Origin: Phycicoccus sp. HDW14
GTDB lineage: Bacteria; Actinomycetota; Actinomycetes; Actinomycetales; Dermatophilaceae
Direction: 5' to 3'
Length of the DNA stretch: 64,000 bases
NCBI RefSeq assembly: GCF_011383005.1
Contig: NZ_CP049935.1
Coordinates: forward strand, 2,728,001 to 2,792,000
The notes beneath the pieces were generated by a model. That model was given only the letters and a program-made list of their open reading frames with translations. It was not told the origin of the DNA and did no database searches. The translations under genes and the position numbers were made by a program. Positions 8,592 to 17,515 of the stretch are shown here, piece after piece (within the stretch, counting starts at the first letter, position 1; every line of letters begins with the position of its first letter).

Positions 8592-9025
8592 CGGGCTCCT
8601 CCGTCGGGGGTGTCGCCGTGGCGGGCCCCGGCCACCGCGCGCACGTCGGTGCGCACGCTCTCGACGGCGTGCTCGAGGGGTGGGGCCGTGCGGGAGGCCT
8701 CGCGCCGGCCGACGAGCCCGGCCACCCCCGCGACCGCGAAGAGCACGACGGCGACGACGAGCGCGGCGAGCCAGGCGTCGAGGACGGTCGCCAGCCCCAG
8801 GACGGCCGCGGCGACCAGCGCGCCGAGCCCGTAGAGGGCCACGAGGCCGGCCGTGCCGAAGAGGCCGGCCCCGAGCCCGGCGTGGCGCACCGACGCGCGC
8901 AGCTCGGCGCGGCCGAGGGCCATCTCGGAGCGGACGAGGTCGGACAGCTGGCTGCTCGCCGCGGCGACGAGCTGGCCCGGCGAGGCGTCGGCGGGCGGGT
9001 GGTGGTCGGTGTCGGGGTGGCTCAT
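8588..9025 (-). CDS. Phage holin family / Actinobacterial Holin-X protein
   Basis: 145 residues from ATG at 9025, with GAGGAG eight bases upstream. An N-terminal amphipathic part (SPGQLVAAASSQLSDLVRSEMALGRAELRAS, about 15-45) is followed by two membrane helices (GLFGTAGLVALYGLGALVAAAVLGLATVL and AWLAALVVAVVLFAVAGVAGLVG). This is the Holin superfamily III layout. In actinobacterial chromosomes such genes sit outside prophages, and the name reflects fold rather than lysis. No phage genes surround it. It is first in a coupled set with DUF3618 and a membrane protein. Confidence 0.85.
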   Translation of the reverse strand: MSHPDTDHHPPADASPGQLVAAASSQLSDLVRSEMALGRAELRASVRHAGLGAGLFGTAGLVALYGLGALVAAAVLGLATVLDAWLAALVVAVVLFAVAGVAGLVGRREASRTAPPLEHAVESVRTDVRAVAGARHGDTPDGGAR

Positions 9026-9111
9026 CGGGGAGCTCCTCGGGGTCGGGGGAGGGTGGAGGGTGGTGCGCCCGGCGAGGGTTCGCTCATCGGGTCCTGCCCG
9101 CCTCCTACCCA

Positions 9112-9834
9112 TCAGGGGACGGCGACACGCGTCGGGTCCGGGTCGGCGAGCGCGGCGAGGTAGCTCGCGAAGCCGCCGTCGACCCGGCTCGTCGTCCGGG
9201 CGGAGGTGCGCACGCGCGCCCGGTCGGTCGCCACCCAGCGCCGCCCGGTCGCGCGCACCGCCTCGACGAGGGCCACGTCCTCGTGCACCGGCAGCGGCGG
9301 GAAGCCGCCGACCGCGAGGTAGGCGTCGGCCCGGACGCCGAGGTTGGCGCCGTGGACGTGCCGGTGCCCCTCGTGCAGCGCGTGCCGGGCACGCCACGCG
9401 CGCAGCACCCGTGGGTCGACGAGGTCGTCGGGGACGACCGTGCCGACGACGAGGTCGGCACCGTCGTCGGCGAGCGCCAGCTGGCGCAGCAGCCAGCCCT
9501 CCGGCACGACGCAGTCGGCGTCCGTACCGGCCAGCCACGTGCCGGCGGTGGTGGCCCCGGCCGCCAGGGCGCGGTCGAGCCCGACCTCGACGGCCGCGCG
9601 GCGCGCCGGCCCCACCGCCCCGAGGTCGACCGCCACGGACTCGACGCCGGGGCGGTCCGCGGCCCGGGCCGAGCCGTCGACGCACCGGTCGAGCGCGACG
9701 ACGACGGTGGCGCCGACGTCGGGACGCACCGAGCGCAGCCGGGCCACGGCCGCGACGACGCTGTCGAGGCAGGGGCCCAGCAGCTCCTCCTCGTCACGGG
9801 CCGGCACGGCGACGACGACGTGCGCGACCCTCAT
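9112..9834 (-). CDS. Glycosyltransferase family 2-like protein
   Basis: 240 residues from ATG at 9834. It opens with the GT-A nucleotide-binding core VAHVVVAVPARDEEELLGPCL (about 3-23). The aspartate-containing metal site WLAGTDADCVVPEGWL (about 98-113) is the DxD-like element, and HGANLGVRADAYLAVGGFPPLPVHEDV (about 160-186) is the usual acceptor/ED region. Soluble, no membrane helices. Its start overlaps the stop of the PIG-L/methyltransferase gene (ATGA), and that gene overlaps an acyl-CoA-dehydrogenase-like gene. The three form a tight operon and probably modify one small sugar-containing molecule; the substrate is unknown. Confidence 0.85.
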   Translation of the reverse strand: MRVAHVVVAVPARDEEELLGPCLDSVVAAVARLRSVRPDVGATVVVALDRCVDGSARAADRPGVESVAVDLGAVGPARRAAVEVGLDRALAAGATTAGTWLAGTDADCVVPEGWLLRQLALADDGADLVVGTVVPDDLVDPRVLRAWRARHALHEGHRHVHGANLGVRADAYLAVGGFPPLPVHEDVALVEAVRATGRRWVATDRARVRTSARTTSRVDGGFASYLAALADPDPTRVAVP

Positions 9835-11240
9835 CGCCGGCCCTCGTCCGCGGCGACCGAGGCCGGCCCACCCCACACGTCGGCGAGGACGTCGGCGTCC
9901 GCGTGGCCCGCGCGGTGCCCGAGGTCGGCGAGCGCCGTGGTGGCCTGGGCGTGGACCGTCGGCCCGTCGAGCGGGATGCCCTCGGTCGGGTGGCGCCAGT
10001 GGACGAGGACGACCTCGCCGCCGTCCGACAGCCGGTCGCGCACCACCCGCAGCGTCTCGAGCCAGTCGGTGGGCGTGAGGAAGTAGCCGACCTCGGAGAG
10101 GACCACGAGGTCGAACCGCTCGTCCGGGACGCCGTCCGGCGCCGCGCCGAGCACCCAGCGCACGTGGGCAGGGGCGTCGTGGCGGGCCTGCTCGAGGGCA
10201 CGGGGGCTGACGTCCATCGCGACGAGGTCGTCGGCGCGCTCGGCGAGGTCACGGGTCAGGACGCCTGTCGCGCAGCCGATCTCGAGCACCCTCCGGTAGC
10301 GCTCGCGCCCGAGCAGCGCGGCGGTCATGGCGCGCTTGCGGGCCTCGTAGAAGGACCCGTCGAAACCCCAGGGGTCGGCGGAGCCGTCGAACATCGCGTC
10401 GAAGGGGCGGGCCCGGTCGACGTCGGTGCGGTCGGGGTCGTCCGGGTCGCGGCCGCCGAGGACCGGCAGCGTGCCGGGCTCCGCGAGGAGGGTCTCGACG
10501 ACCCGTCGCGCCCGGGCCAGCACCGGACCGGTGACGACCGGGCCGTCACCGGTCGCCGGCCCGAGCGGCTCGGTCTGCGACCGGTGCGCGGCCAGGGCCC
10601 GCTCCTTGCGGGCGAGGTCGTCGAGGGTGGGCTCGACGACGTGCACCCGCGACCAGTCGAGGTCGTCCGGGCCACCCCAGTGCCAGAGCCACAGGGGGTA
10701 GTGGGCCGGTGTCGCCCCGGTGCGCGCGGCGGCCACCACGGCGGCGCGACCCAGGGCGTCGTGGTCGGGGTGGCCGTCGGCCGTCCACGGGGCGACGAGG
10801 AGGGTATCGGGCCCACAGCGCTCGGCGAGCAGGTCGGCGAGCCGCGCCTCGTGCTCCGCCAGGCGCCCGTCCGGGAGGTCGAGGTGCTCGACCGGGGCGC
10901 CCGGCGCGAGGTGCCCGACGGCCTCGGCCACCTCCGCGCGCCGGACCCGGGCCAGCTCGAGAGGCGTCCACGTGGTCGCCTCCGGGTGCGACGCCTCACC
11001 GGCCGAGGCGACGACGACCCGCACGTCGGCCCCGCGGCGGTGGGCGGCCGCCGCGAGCGCGCCGACCGCGAGGGTCTCGTCGTCGGGGTGTGCGGCGGCC
11101 ACGACGAGCCGGTCGAACCGGGCCGCGAGCGCGTCGAGGTCGAGCACCGGCCGCCCGGTCCATCGGGCGTCGGTCAGCCAGGTCGGTTCCGGCGTGCCCG
11201 GGTCGTCGTGGTGGAAGGCCGGACCGCCCGCCGTGCTCAT
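9831..11240 (-). CDS. Fused PIG-L deacetylase / class I SAM methyltransferase
   Basis: 469 residues in two domains. The first half is a PIG-L/LmbE zinc deacetylase with the metal motif AAHPDDETLAVG (about 48-59) and a later DGHPDHDALG (about 153-162). The second half is a SAM-dependent methyltransferase with motif I VLEIGCATGVLT (about 316-327) and post-motif LVAMDVSPRALEQAR, resembling NodS-type N-methyltransferases. PIG-L enzymes remove acetyl from N-acetyl sugars, so deacetylation followed by N-methylation of the exposed amine on a GlcNAc-type substrate is plausible. That sequence is inference. It overlaps both neighbours in the operon by four bases. Confidence 0.85.
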   Translation of the reverse strand: MSTAGGPAFHHDDPGTPEPTWLTDARWTGRPVLDLDALAARFDRLVVAAAHPDDETLAVGALAAAAHRRGADVRVVVASAGEASHPEATTWTPLELARVRRAEVAEAVGHLAPGAPVEHLDLPDGRLAEHEARLADLLAERCGPDTLLVAPWTADGHPDHDALGRAAVVAAARTGATPAHYPLWLWHWGGPDDLDWSRVHVVEPTLDDLARKERALAAHRSQTEPLGPATGDGPVVTGPVLARARRVVETLLAEPGTLPVLGGRDPDDPDRTDVDRARPFDAMFDGSADPWGFDGSFYEARKRAMTAALLGRERYRRVLEIGCATGVLTRDLAERADDLVAMDVSPRALEQARHDAPAHVRWVLGAAPDGVPDERFDLVVLSEVGYFLTPTDWLETLRVVRDRLSDGGEVVLVHWRHPTEGIPLDGPTVHAQATTALADLGHRAGHADADVLADVWGGPASVAADEGRR

Positions 11241-12253
11241 CCGCTCCCTCGGGCGCCGAGGACGAGGTCGCCGAGGGCCACGAGGTCCCGCTCGGCATGG
11301 TGCTGGCGCAGGTACACCGTGAGGTCGGCGACCCGGCGGGCGTGCGGCTCGTCGTGGGTCAGGGGCGCCGGCCCAAGACCGTGCCCGACGGCGGTGAGGA
11401 CGACCTCGGCCGCGTCGGCGACCACGGCCCGGGTCCGCGCGGCGAGCAGCGACCCCGCCGGGCCGTCGGCGCGGCCGCCGCGGATCTCGTCGGCCGCGTG
11501 CCGCAGCGACAGCAGGGACGCGTGCAGCACCCGGTCGACGGTCCCGAGGTGGAGGCGGGCCACCTGGTCGGGCGGGCGCCGCCCGGCCGCCGCGAGCAGG
11601 GCACCGGCCAGGGCCGCCGCACCACCGAACCACACGGCCGCGACCCCGATGCCGCCCCACGCGAAGCCGGGCCGCCCGAGGTACCACCCCGGTCCGCCGA
11701 GGGGGATGCCGGGCACGTCGTCCAGCTGCAGGCTGCCGGTGGTGACGGCCGCGAGCCCCCGGGACACCCAGGTGGAGGCGGCGTGCGTGACCCCCGGGTG
11801 GCGCAGCGGCACGACGTGGAGGCGCTCGTCCTCGCCCGTGGTCGTCGTGACGACGGCGTGGCTGACCAGCCCGGCCAGCGAGCACCAGGCCTTGGTCCCC
11901 GAGACCAGGTCGGGCCCGTCCGGTCCCGGACGGGCCTCGAGGCCGGTGCCCGGGGCCCGGGCGGCGTACACCCCGAACGTGCTGTCGTCGTCGACCCCGA
12001 GGGCCGACAGGTCCGGGTCGCCCGCCTGCGCGAGGACGGCGACGGCGTCGAGGTGCGGCTCCAGCGCCCGGGCCGCGGTGAGGTCGGTCGCGCCCAGGGA
12101 GGCCAGCGTCGCGAGGTAGGTCCACGGGTCGTCGGGCAGAGCCCGGGCCACCCCGGCCAGCGCCCGGGCGGCGTCCAGCGCCCGGTGGGGCGAGGTCCCG
12201 TCGACGACGCCGACGTCCTCGGCCCACTCGTCCGCGCGCCACACGGTTCCCAC
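11237..12253 (-). CDS. Acyl-CoA dehydrogenase-like protein
   Basis: 338 residues, shorter than a typical acyl-CoA dehydrogenase (about 380). The middle domain shows VSGTKAWCSLAGLVSHAVV (about 117-135) and the C-terminal helical part shows GGAAALAGALL and LTHDEPHARRVADLTVYLRQHH. The N-terminal helical domain is reduced, and the standard catalytic Glu region is not obvious to me, so it may bind FAD without doing classical beta-oxidation. It is first gene of the three-gene cassette with the PIG-L/methyltransferase and the glycosyltransferase, suggesting it oxidises or handles an acyl/amine group on the same product. Confidence 0.75.
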   Translation of the reverse strand: MGTVWRADEWAEDVGVVDGTSPHRALDAARALAGVARALPDDPWTYLATLASLGATDLTAARALEPHLDAVAVLAQAGDPDLSALGVDDDSTFGVYAARAPGTGLEARPGPDGPDLVSGTKAWCSLAGLVSHAVVTTTTGEDERLHVVPLRHPGVTHAASTWVSRGLAAVTTGSLQLDDVPGIPLGGPGWYLGRPGFAWGGIGVAAVWFGGAAALAGALLAAAGRRPPDQVARLHLGTVDRVLHASLLSLRHAADEIRGGRADGPAGSLLAARTRAVVADAAEVVLTAVGHGLGPAPLTHDEPHARRVADLTVYLRQHHAERDLVALGDLVLGARGSG

Positions 12254-12436
12254 GCGCTCACCCCGTCCGGTCCTGGCCCCCGCCGGGCGCGAGGACGTCC
12301 TGCCCGCGATACCCGCGCCGGGTGGCCGTCAACCCTCGGGGCCCGTCGTGCGGGCCGTCGCCGTCCGGGGGTGTGACGGGGCCGCCCCCGGGGTAGGGCG
12401 GTCGCTGCCGTCCGCACCCCAGGGGAGGAGACACCC

Positions 12437-13209
12437 ATGGTCGAGCAGCAGCACCACGTCCCCCAGCAGCCCCGCGCCGCCCTGACCCCCTCCGAGGACT
12501 CCACCGTGCTCGGGGTCGTCGCCGACCTCCTGACCGCCGCGCGCCGCGCCCCAGAGGGGCTGAGCACCCGGCGCCTGCTCGGCGACCTCGTCGGTCGCGG
12601 CGCCCACGTCGTCCCGGGGCCGACTGGTGCAGCATCACGGTGATGCGCTCGGAGACGCTGCGCACCCTCGCGGCGTCGCACGACGAGGCCCTCGAGGCCG
12701 ACGAGGTGCAGTACGACATCGGGTCCGGGCCGTGCGTCGACGCCGTGGTCCGCGACCACGTGTTCGTCACCGGGCGGGTGCAGGACGACCCCCGCTGGCC
12801 CGAGTACGGACGCCGGGTGCACGAGGCCCTCGGCGTGAGCAGCGTTCTCGCACAGCGCCTCACCCTGCCCGACGGCAACGAGTCGGTCGCCGCCCTGAAC
12901 ATCTACTCCCGCACGCCGGACGCCTTCGGGGCGCTGGCGATGCGCGAAGGCCTGCTGCTCGCCACCCAGTGCTCGCTGCTCGTGGCCGCGCACCTCGCGC
13001 ACGACCGGGCCGAGAACCTCACCCGGGCGCTGACGAGCAACCGCGACATTGGGGTGGCCATCGGGATCCTCATGAGCCGGCACCGCATCACCCGCGACGA
13101 GGCCCTCGGGATGCTGCGCGTCGTGAGCCAGGACGCCAACCGCCGGCTGAGCGACATCGCGGCCGACGTCACCGACACCGGCGACCTCCCGGACGGCCCT
13201 CGCGGATGA
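12437..13209 (+). CDS. GAF-ANTAR transcription antitermination regulator (single-base deletion at 12616-12619)
   Basis: Corrected product about 257 residues. ATG at 12437 follows GGAGGAG. After ...RGAHVVPG the frame breaks; one extra G in the GGGG run at 12616-12619 gives VPGADWCSITVMRSETL, the usual start of the GAF domain. GAF continues through VQYDIGSGPCVDAV and SVLAQRLTLPDG. The C-terminus is an ANTAR domain (NRDIGVAIGILMSRHRITRDEALGMLRVVSQDANRRLSDIA), an RNA-binding three-helix module that blocks termination. GAF-ANTAR proteins sense a small ligand or redox state and act on leader RNAs; the target is not visible here. Confidence 0.85.
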
Positions 13210-13340
13210 ACGCCCACCCCTGACGGCGTTTGGGTGGACCGGCGCGGGGCAGACAACCGGCAGGGTGGCCACCGCGGGTCAAGCAGCCGGCTCCCGGTGG
13301 CCATCCGCCGGAGCCGCCCGGGCCCCTGGTGCGCCGAGGG

Positions 13341-14560
13341 TCAGCCGGGCAGCTGGCCGGTGAGCACGACGTCCTCGGCGACCTCGCGCAGCTTCCGGTT
13401 CGACGTCGAGCTCGCCGAGCGCAACCGGTCGAACGCCTCGTCGGCCGAGAGGCGCCGGGAGGCCATGAGCACGCCGACGGCCGTCCCGATGGTGCGGTTG
13501 GTCCGCAGCGCCACCTCGAGGTTGCCGGTGCGGGCCCGCTCCTCGGCCGCGGCCCGCACGTCGGTGAGCAGGGCGGTCAGCTGCCGGGCGAGCAGGGTCA
13601 CGAAGGTGTCGTAGGCCTCGTCGAACGGCCGGTACGGGTCGAGGCCGACCGACAGCACGCCCTCGACCCGACCGTCGGGCCGGCCGAGCGGGACGTGCAC
13701 GAGGTCGGTGGGTGCGAGCGGGCCGAGGGGCGACGGCTCGGCCGTCAGCTCGCCGTCGACGGTGTGCACCGTGCGGGACGTGCGCGCGGAGGCCGTGCGG
13801 GCCAGCGGGTGGTCGGCGTCTCCCGCGACGTGCTGCGGCAGCGCGCTCCCGCCGTCGAGCAGCCCGTGCGACCCGGCCCGGACGAGGTCGCCCGCCGCGT
13901 CGACGAGGTGCACCGCGGCGAACGGGACGGCGCGCCGGTCGCCCGCGAGCACGGGCTCGACCCGCTGCACCAGCCCCTCGGCCGAGACGAGGTCTGCGCT
14001 CGAGAGCACGGCCAGCTCACGGACGGCGGTGAGGCGGTACCCGTCGATGCGCGTCGCCGTGACCTCGGTGGTGGCGACGAAGACGCCGAGCACCTCCCCG
14101 GTGGCCGAGCGCACGGCACTGAAGGAGTAGCGCCAGTACGTCTCCTCGACGTAGCCGTGGCGCTCGAGGAAGAGCAGCAGCGCCTCCTCGTGGTCGGACT
14201 CGCCCGTGGCGACGACCCGCGCCACCCGGGGACCGAGCTCGGCCCAGGCCTCGGGCCAGCACTCCGCGGCCGGCTGCCCCATCGAGCGGGGGTGCTTGGC
14301 GCCGCAGATGGGCCGGTAGGCGTCGTTGTAGACCTGCACGAGCTCGGGCCCCCACCACAGGAGCATGGGGATGCCGGCCGGCACGACCGTGCGGATGGCC
14401 GCCGACAGCTCGGGACCCCATGTGGAGGGGTCGCCCAGCGGCGTGCTCGACCAGTCGGTGGCACGGGCCAGCGCCGAGGTCTCGTCGGCCCCGGGAAGAG
14501 GGAGGCCAGCACGTCGGTGGCGGGGTCGTCGGTCGCGCACGGGCGCCCAGTGAGCGTCAT
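13341..14560 (-). CDS. PAS-GAF-ANTAR regulator (single-base deletion at 14489-14492)
   Basis: Corrected product about 406 residues. The ATG at 14560 gives MTLTGRPCATDDPATDVLASLFPG; one extra base in the four-C run at 14489-14492 (+ strand) joins this to ADETSALARATDWSSTPLG. A PAS domain follows (WWGPELVQVYNDAYRPICGAKHP, about 80-102), then a GAF-like region (LLDGGSALPQHVAGDADHPLA) and a C-terminal ANTAR domain (NRTIGTAVGVLMASRRLSADEAFDRLRSASSTSNRKLREVAEDVV). It should be a sensory RNA-binding antiterminator. It points toward the other ANTAR gene (convergent). Confidence 0.85.
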
Positions 14561-14693
14561 GGGTGTCCTGAGGGATCTCGGGGGACGCTGAGCCGTGGTT
14601 GGACCCGCGTGCCCTCCGGGCGACACCCTAGGACACGCCGTCGCGCCCGGCCTCCCGGACCCACGCCCTTCGACAGCGCGGTCGCGGCCCCGG

Positions 14694-14972
14694 TCAGACG
14701 AGGAGGTGCAGCGGAGCGCGGGCCGCGAGCTGCTCCCACGGCCGCGCGCTCGCTGCTGCCTCCCCGAGGTCGCGCAGCCGCACCCGGACCGCCGACGGCA
14801 GCGAGGCCGCCCCCGGCAACCGCGTCGTCGCGCAGCGGCACTGGCGCCCGGCCTCGGACCAGTGCACGGCCGGGGCGACGCCGGGGGTGTACGACAGCTC
14901 GGCCCGCAGCATCGCGACGAGCAGCCCGCAGGTGCGGCACGACGCGGCGCCGACGTCACTGAGCCGGTTCAC
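14694..14972 (-). CDS. Small cysteine-containing hypothetical protein
   Basis: 92 residues. Its ATG overlaps the stop of the sigma-factor gene (ATGA), which argues that it is real and co-translated. It contains two cysteine pairs, CRTC near residue 12 and CRC near residue 44, which could hold a zinc ion or respond to oxidation. The rest is Ala/Leu-rich with no membrane segment. I recognise no family. Position directly after a SigB/F-type sigma factor makes a regulatory partner conceivable, but this is inference. Confidence 0.5.
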   Translation of the reverse strand: MNRLSDVGAASCRTCGLLVAMLRAELSYTPGVAPAVHWSEAGRQCRCATTRLPGAASLPSAVRVRLRDLGEAAASARPWEQLAARAPLHLLV

Positions 14973-15793
14973 GCGGCGTCCGCCGCGAGCGTGCCGCGCA
15001 GGTCACCGAGGATGCGGGCGAGGATGCGCGAGACCTGCATCTGGCTCACCCCGAGGGCGGTGCCGATCTGCGACTGCGTGAGCTCCTCGACGAACCGCAG
15101 CCGGACCACCGCCCGGTCGCGCGCCCCGAGGGCCGCGACGGCCTCCCGCAGGTCGATGCCCACCTCGAGTCGGCCGAAGGCGTCCTCATCGTCGGCGAGG
15201 CGGTCAGCCTCGGTGCCGCCCATCGGCACGGGGGCGTCGAGCGAGGTGGGACGGAAGCCGCTGCTCGTCGAGCGGGCCGAACGGACGTCACCCGGCGAGC
15301 AGCCGACGAGCTCGGCGACCTCGCTCACCGTCACCTCCCGCCCGTGCCGGTGCCGCAGCCCCTCCTCCGCGACCGACACCTCCGCGCGCAGCTCCTGGAG
15401 GCGACGAGGCGGGCGCACCATCCATCCGCAGTCGCGGAAGTGCCGCTTGAGCTCGCCGGTGATCGTCGGGACGGCGAAGGCGACGAAGCCGGCCCGCGTG
15501 CCGGAGTCCGGACGGTAGCGCTCGACGGCGACGACGAGGGCCGTGCGGGCGACCTGCTCGAGGTCCTCCCGGTCCACCCCCCGCCCGGCGTACCGGTGCG
15601 CGAGGCCGTCGGCGAGGGCGAGGAAGGACGCCACGACCTCGGAGCGCAGCCGCTGCCGGTCGTCGGGGTCGGTCGTGTGGTGCAGCTCGAGGAGGAGCAG
15701 CTCCGTCACGTCGTCCGGCGGGCGGGGGGCGCCGGAGGCGGGACCCGGGTCGGGGGTGTCGGTGCGGTCGGGTGTCGTCGGTCGTCCGGGCAT
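14969..15793 (-). CDS. RNA polymerase sigma factor, SigB/SigF family
   Basis: 274 residues from ATG at 15793, with GGAG upstream. Region 2 reads FLALADGLAHRYAGRGVDREDLEQVARTALVVAVERYRPDSGTRAGFVAFAVPTITGELKRHFRDCGWMVRPPRRLQELRAEV, the SigB/F group signature. Region 3 carries the helix TVSEVAELVGCSPGDV, and region 4 carries the helix-turn-helix ELTQSQIGTALGVSQMQVSRILARIL near the C-terminus. These sigma factors direct stress and stationary-phase genes and are usually held by anti-sigma kinases; no rsbW-like gene lies beside it. GTTT/GGTT-N16-GGGTA-like promoters in this block are candidate targets. Confidence 0.9.
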   Translation of the reverse strand: MPGRPTTPDRTDTPDPGPASGAPRPPDDVTELLLLELHHTTDPDDRQRLRSEVVASFLALADGLAHRYAGRGVDREDLEQVARTALVVAVERYRPDSGTRAGFVAFAVPTITGELKRHFRDCGWMVRPPRRLQELRAEVSVAEEGLRHRHGREVTVSEVAELVGCSPGDVRSARSTSSGFRPTSLDAPVPMGGTEADRLADDEDAFGRLEVGIDLREAVAALGARDRAVVRLRFVEELTQSQIGTALGVSQMQVSRILARILGDLRGTLAADAA

Positions 15794-15916
15794 GGCAGTG
15801 CTCCATCGATGAGGAGGAGGGCGCACTGTCTGACCCGAGACGGCCGGGGCTGGACCGAGACCTCGACGGTGCCACGTCCTGACCCCGAACGGGGCCTTAC
15901 GGACACCCCGTCCTGC

Positions 15917-16432
15917 TCAGCCGTGGCGGAGCGCCTCGGTCACGGCGTCCTGGGCGGCCCGCAGCTGGTGGCGGAAACCGGCCTCGACGGGAACCGCGGC
16001 CGTCGGCCCGTCATCGGCCACGAGCGCGTCGACGGCCTCGAGAGCCGTTGCCGCCCACCGGATGTCGAACTGGTCGTGGGTCGCGACGAAGCGGGGGACG
16101 GTGTCGCGCTCGCCGGCCGCGGCGTGGCGCACGAGAGCCGCCGCGACGAGGCCGACGTGCACGGTGGACGAGGGCCGCTCGGCGCCGACGTCGTCGAGGC
16201 CCTCCAGCGCGGTGACGAGGTCACGGTCGACCGGCGAGTTCTCCGGGGGCGGTTCGCCGGGTGGGGCGAGGGCGACCCGCTCGGCCGCGCAGTGCACGGC
16301 GACGAGGCGCACCAGCCGGTCGAGGGCGTCGGGGCGGGCATCGGGTCCGGCGCGCACCAGGCCGCGGGTCAGCTCGCGGATGCGGACGTGCTGGTCGACG
16401 AGGGCACGGACGAGGGCGTCCTGCGCGGTCAC
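15917..16432 (-). CDS. Hemerythrin-domain (HHE) protein
   Basis: 171 residues from GTG at 16432, preceded by GAGAGGAG. Four-helix layout with spaced histidines: LVDQHVRIRELTRGLV (about 11-26), VAVHCAAERVAL (about 44-55), VHVGLVAAALVRH (about 91-103) and VATHDQFDIRW (about 115-125). This fits the HHE cation-binding family, di-iron proteins that bind O2 or sense redox. One classical ligand position is replaced in places, so metal loading is not certain. It lies between the sigma factor and a divergent SDR, within a stress-gene block. Confidence 0.75.
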   Translation of the reverse strand: MTAQDALVRALVDQHVRIRELTRGLVRAGPDARPDALDRLVRLVAVHCAAERVALAPPGEPPPENSPVDRDLVTALEGLDDVGAERPSSTVHVGLVAAALVRHAAAGERDTVPRFVATHDQFDIRWAATALEAVDALVADDGPTAAVPVEAGFRHQLRAAQDAVTEALRHG

Positions 16433-16572
16433 GGCTGCTCCTCTCCGACGGCTCCGGTCCTTGGCTGCCGACCCGGGACCGCCCCTCACAGGCTGCCCCG
16501 GGTCCTCCCGGACCTACCCGACCGCCGGCGGGCCATGCATCCGGGGTCGGACCGGGTCGGGTCGCGCGGACG

Positions 16573-16598
16573 GGTTGGGCCGCACCGGGACGGGGTAC
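16573..16598 (+). promoter_or_regulatory. Candidate SigB/SigF-type promoter of the SDR gene
   Basis: GGTT at 16573-16576, a 16-base spacer and GGGTAC at 16593-16598 match the actinobacterial SigF/SigB pattern (GTTT/GGTT, about 16 bases, GGGTA). It lies 28 bases upstream of the SDR start, and a SigB/F-family sigma gene sits 0.8 kb away. Seen by eye; no transcript evidence. Confidence 0.45.
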
Positions 16599-16625
16599 GG
16601 GTCCGACACCGACGAGAGGACCCCC

Positions 16626-17515
16626 GTGCGCTCCCCCACCCCCCGCACCACCGGGGCCGTCGTGACCGGCGCCTCGAGCGGCATCGGCCGCGCGACGGCC
16701 CTGCGCCTGGCCCGCGACGGTGTCGCCGTCGTGGCCACCGGCCGCGACCTCGCCTCGCTCGAGGTGGTCGTCGACGCCTGTCGCGCCCTGGGGGGCAGCG
16801 CCCGGGCCGAGGTCCTCGACGTCCGCGACGACGCGGGAGTGCGCAGGGTCCTCGACGAAGCCGCCGCCGAGCACGGACGCGACCTCGCGGTCGTCCACGC
16901 GGCGGCCGTCGTCGCCTACGGGCACTTCGAGGAGGTTCCCGCCGAGGTGATGAGCGACGTCGTCGACACCGACGTCCTCGGCACCGTCAACGTCGCGCGG
17001 GCCGCGTTGCGGGCCTTCCGGCGCACCGGCGGCGGCCACCTCGTCGTCGTCGGCTCGTTGCTGGGCGAGATCGCCACCCCGTACATGAGCCCCTACGTCC
17101 TCTCGAAGTGGGCCGTGCACGGACTCGTCCGGACCCTGCAGATCGAGACCCGCGACCGGGTCGGCACCGAGGTCTCCCTCGTCTCCCCCGGCGGCATCGA
17201 CACCCCGGTGTACCGGCAGGCGGCGACGGTGCTCGGCCGCCACGGCGCACCGCCCCGCCCGTCCGCTCCGACGAGGCCGTGGCCGCTCGCGTGGCCTCGG
17301 TGCTGCGGCGCCCCCGACGGCAGACGCACGTCGGGCCCGCCAACCCGGTCACGGTCGCCGGCTTCCGCCTCTTCCCCGGCGTCTTCGACGTCCTCGTCAC
17401 CCCCCTGATGCGCCGCTTCGGCCTCGCGCCGTGGTCCGGCCTGGCGCCCACACCCGGCAACGTCCACGACCCGCGGCACCCCGCACCCCCCGAGACCGAT
17501 CCCGAGGAGTCCCCC
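16626..17515 (+). CDS. SDR family NAD(P)-dependent oxidoreductase (single-base deletion at 17253-17256; end uncertain)
   Basis: About 297 residues from GTG at 16626 after GAGAGGA. The Rossmann motif VVTGASSGIGRATAL (about 12-26), the active-site element VVGSLLGEIATPYMSPYVLSKWA (S...Y-x-x-x-K) and SPGGIDTPVYRQ are intact. The frame breaks after LGRHGAPP; one extra C in the CCCC run at 17253-17256 restores VRSDEAVAARVASVLRRPRRQTHVGP and MRRFGLAPWSG. The corrected frame has no stop before the SRPBCC start at 17516, so either a fusion exists or a further indel hides the real stop. Substrate unknown; it is the type often paired with lipid or polyketide handling. Confidence 0.75.

Noticed and set aside
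8588..9025. Prophage, suggested by a holin-type gene
   Set aside because: No capsid, tail, terminase or endolysin genes; the gene is the chromosomal Holin-X type coupled to DUF3618.
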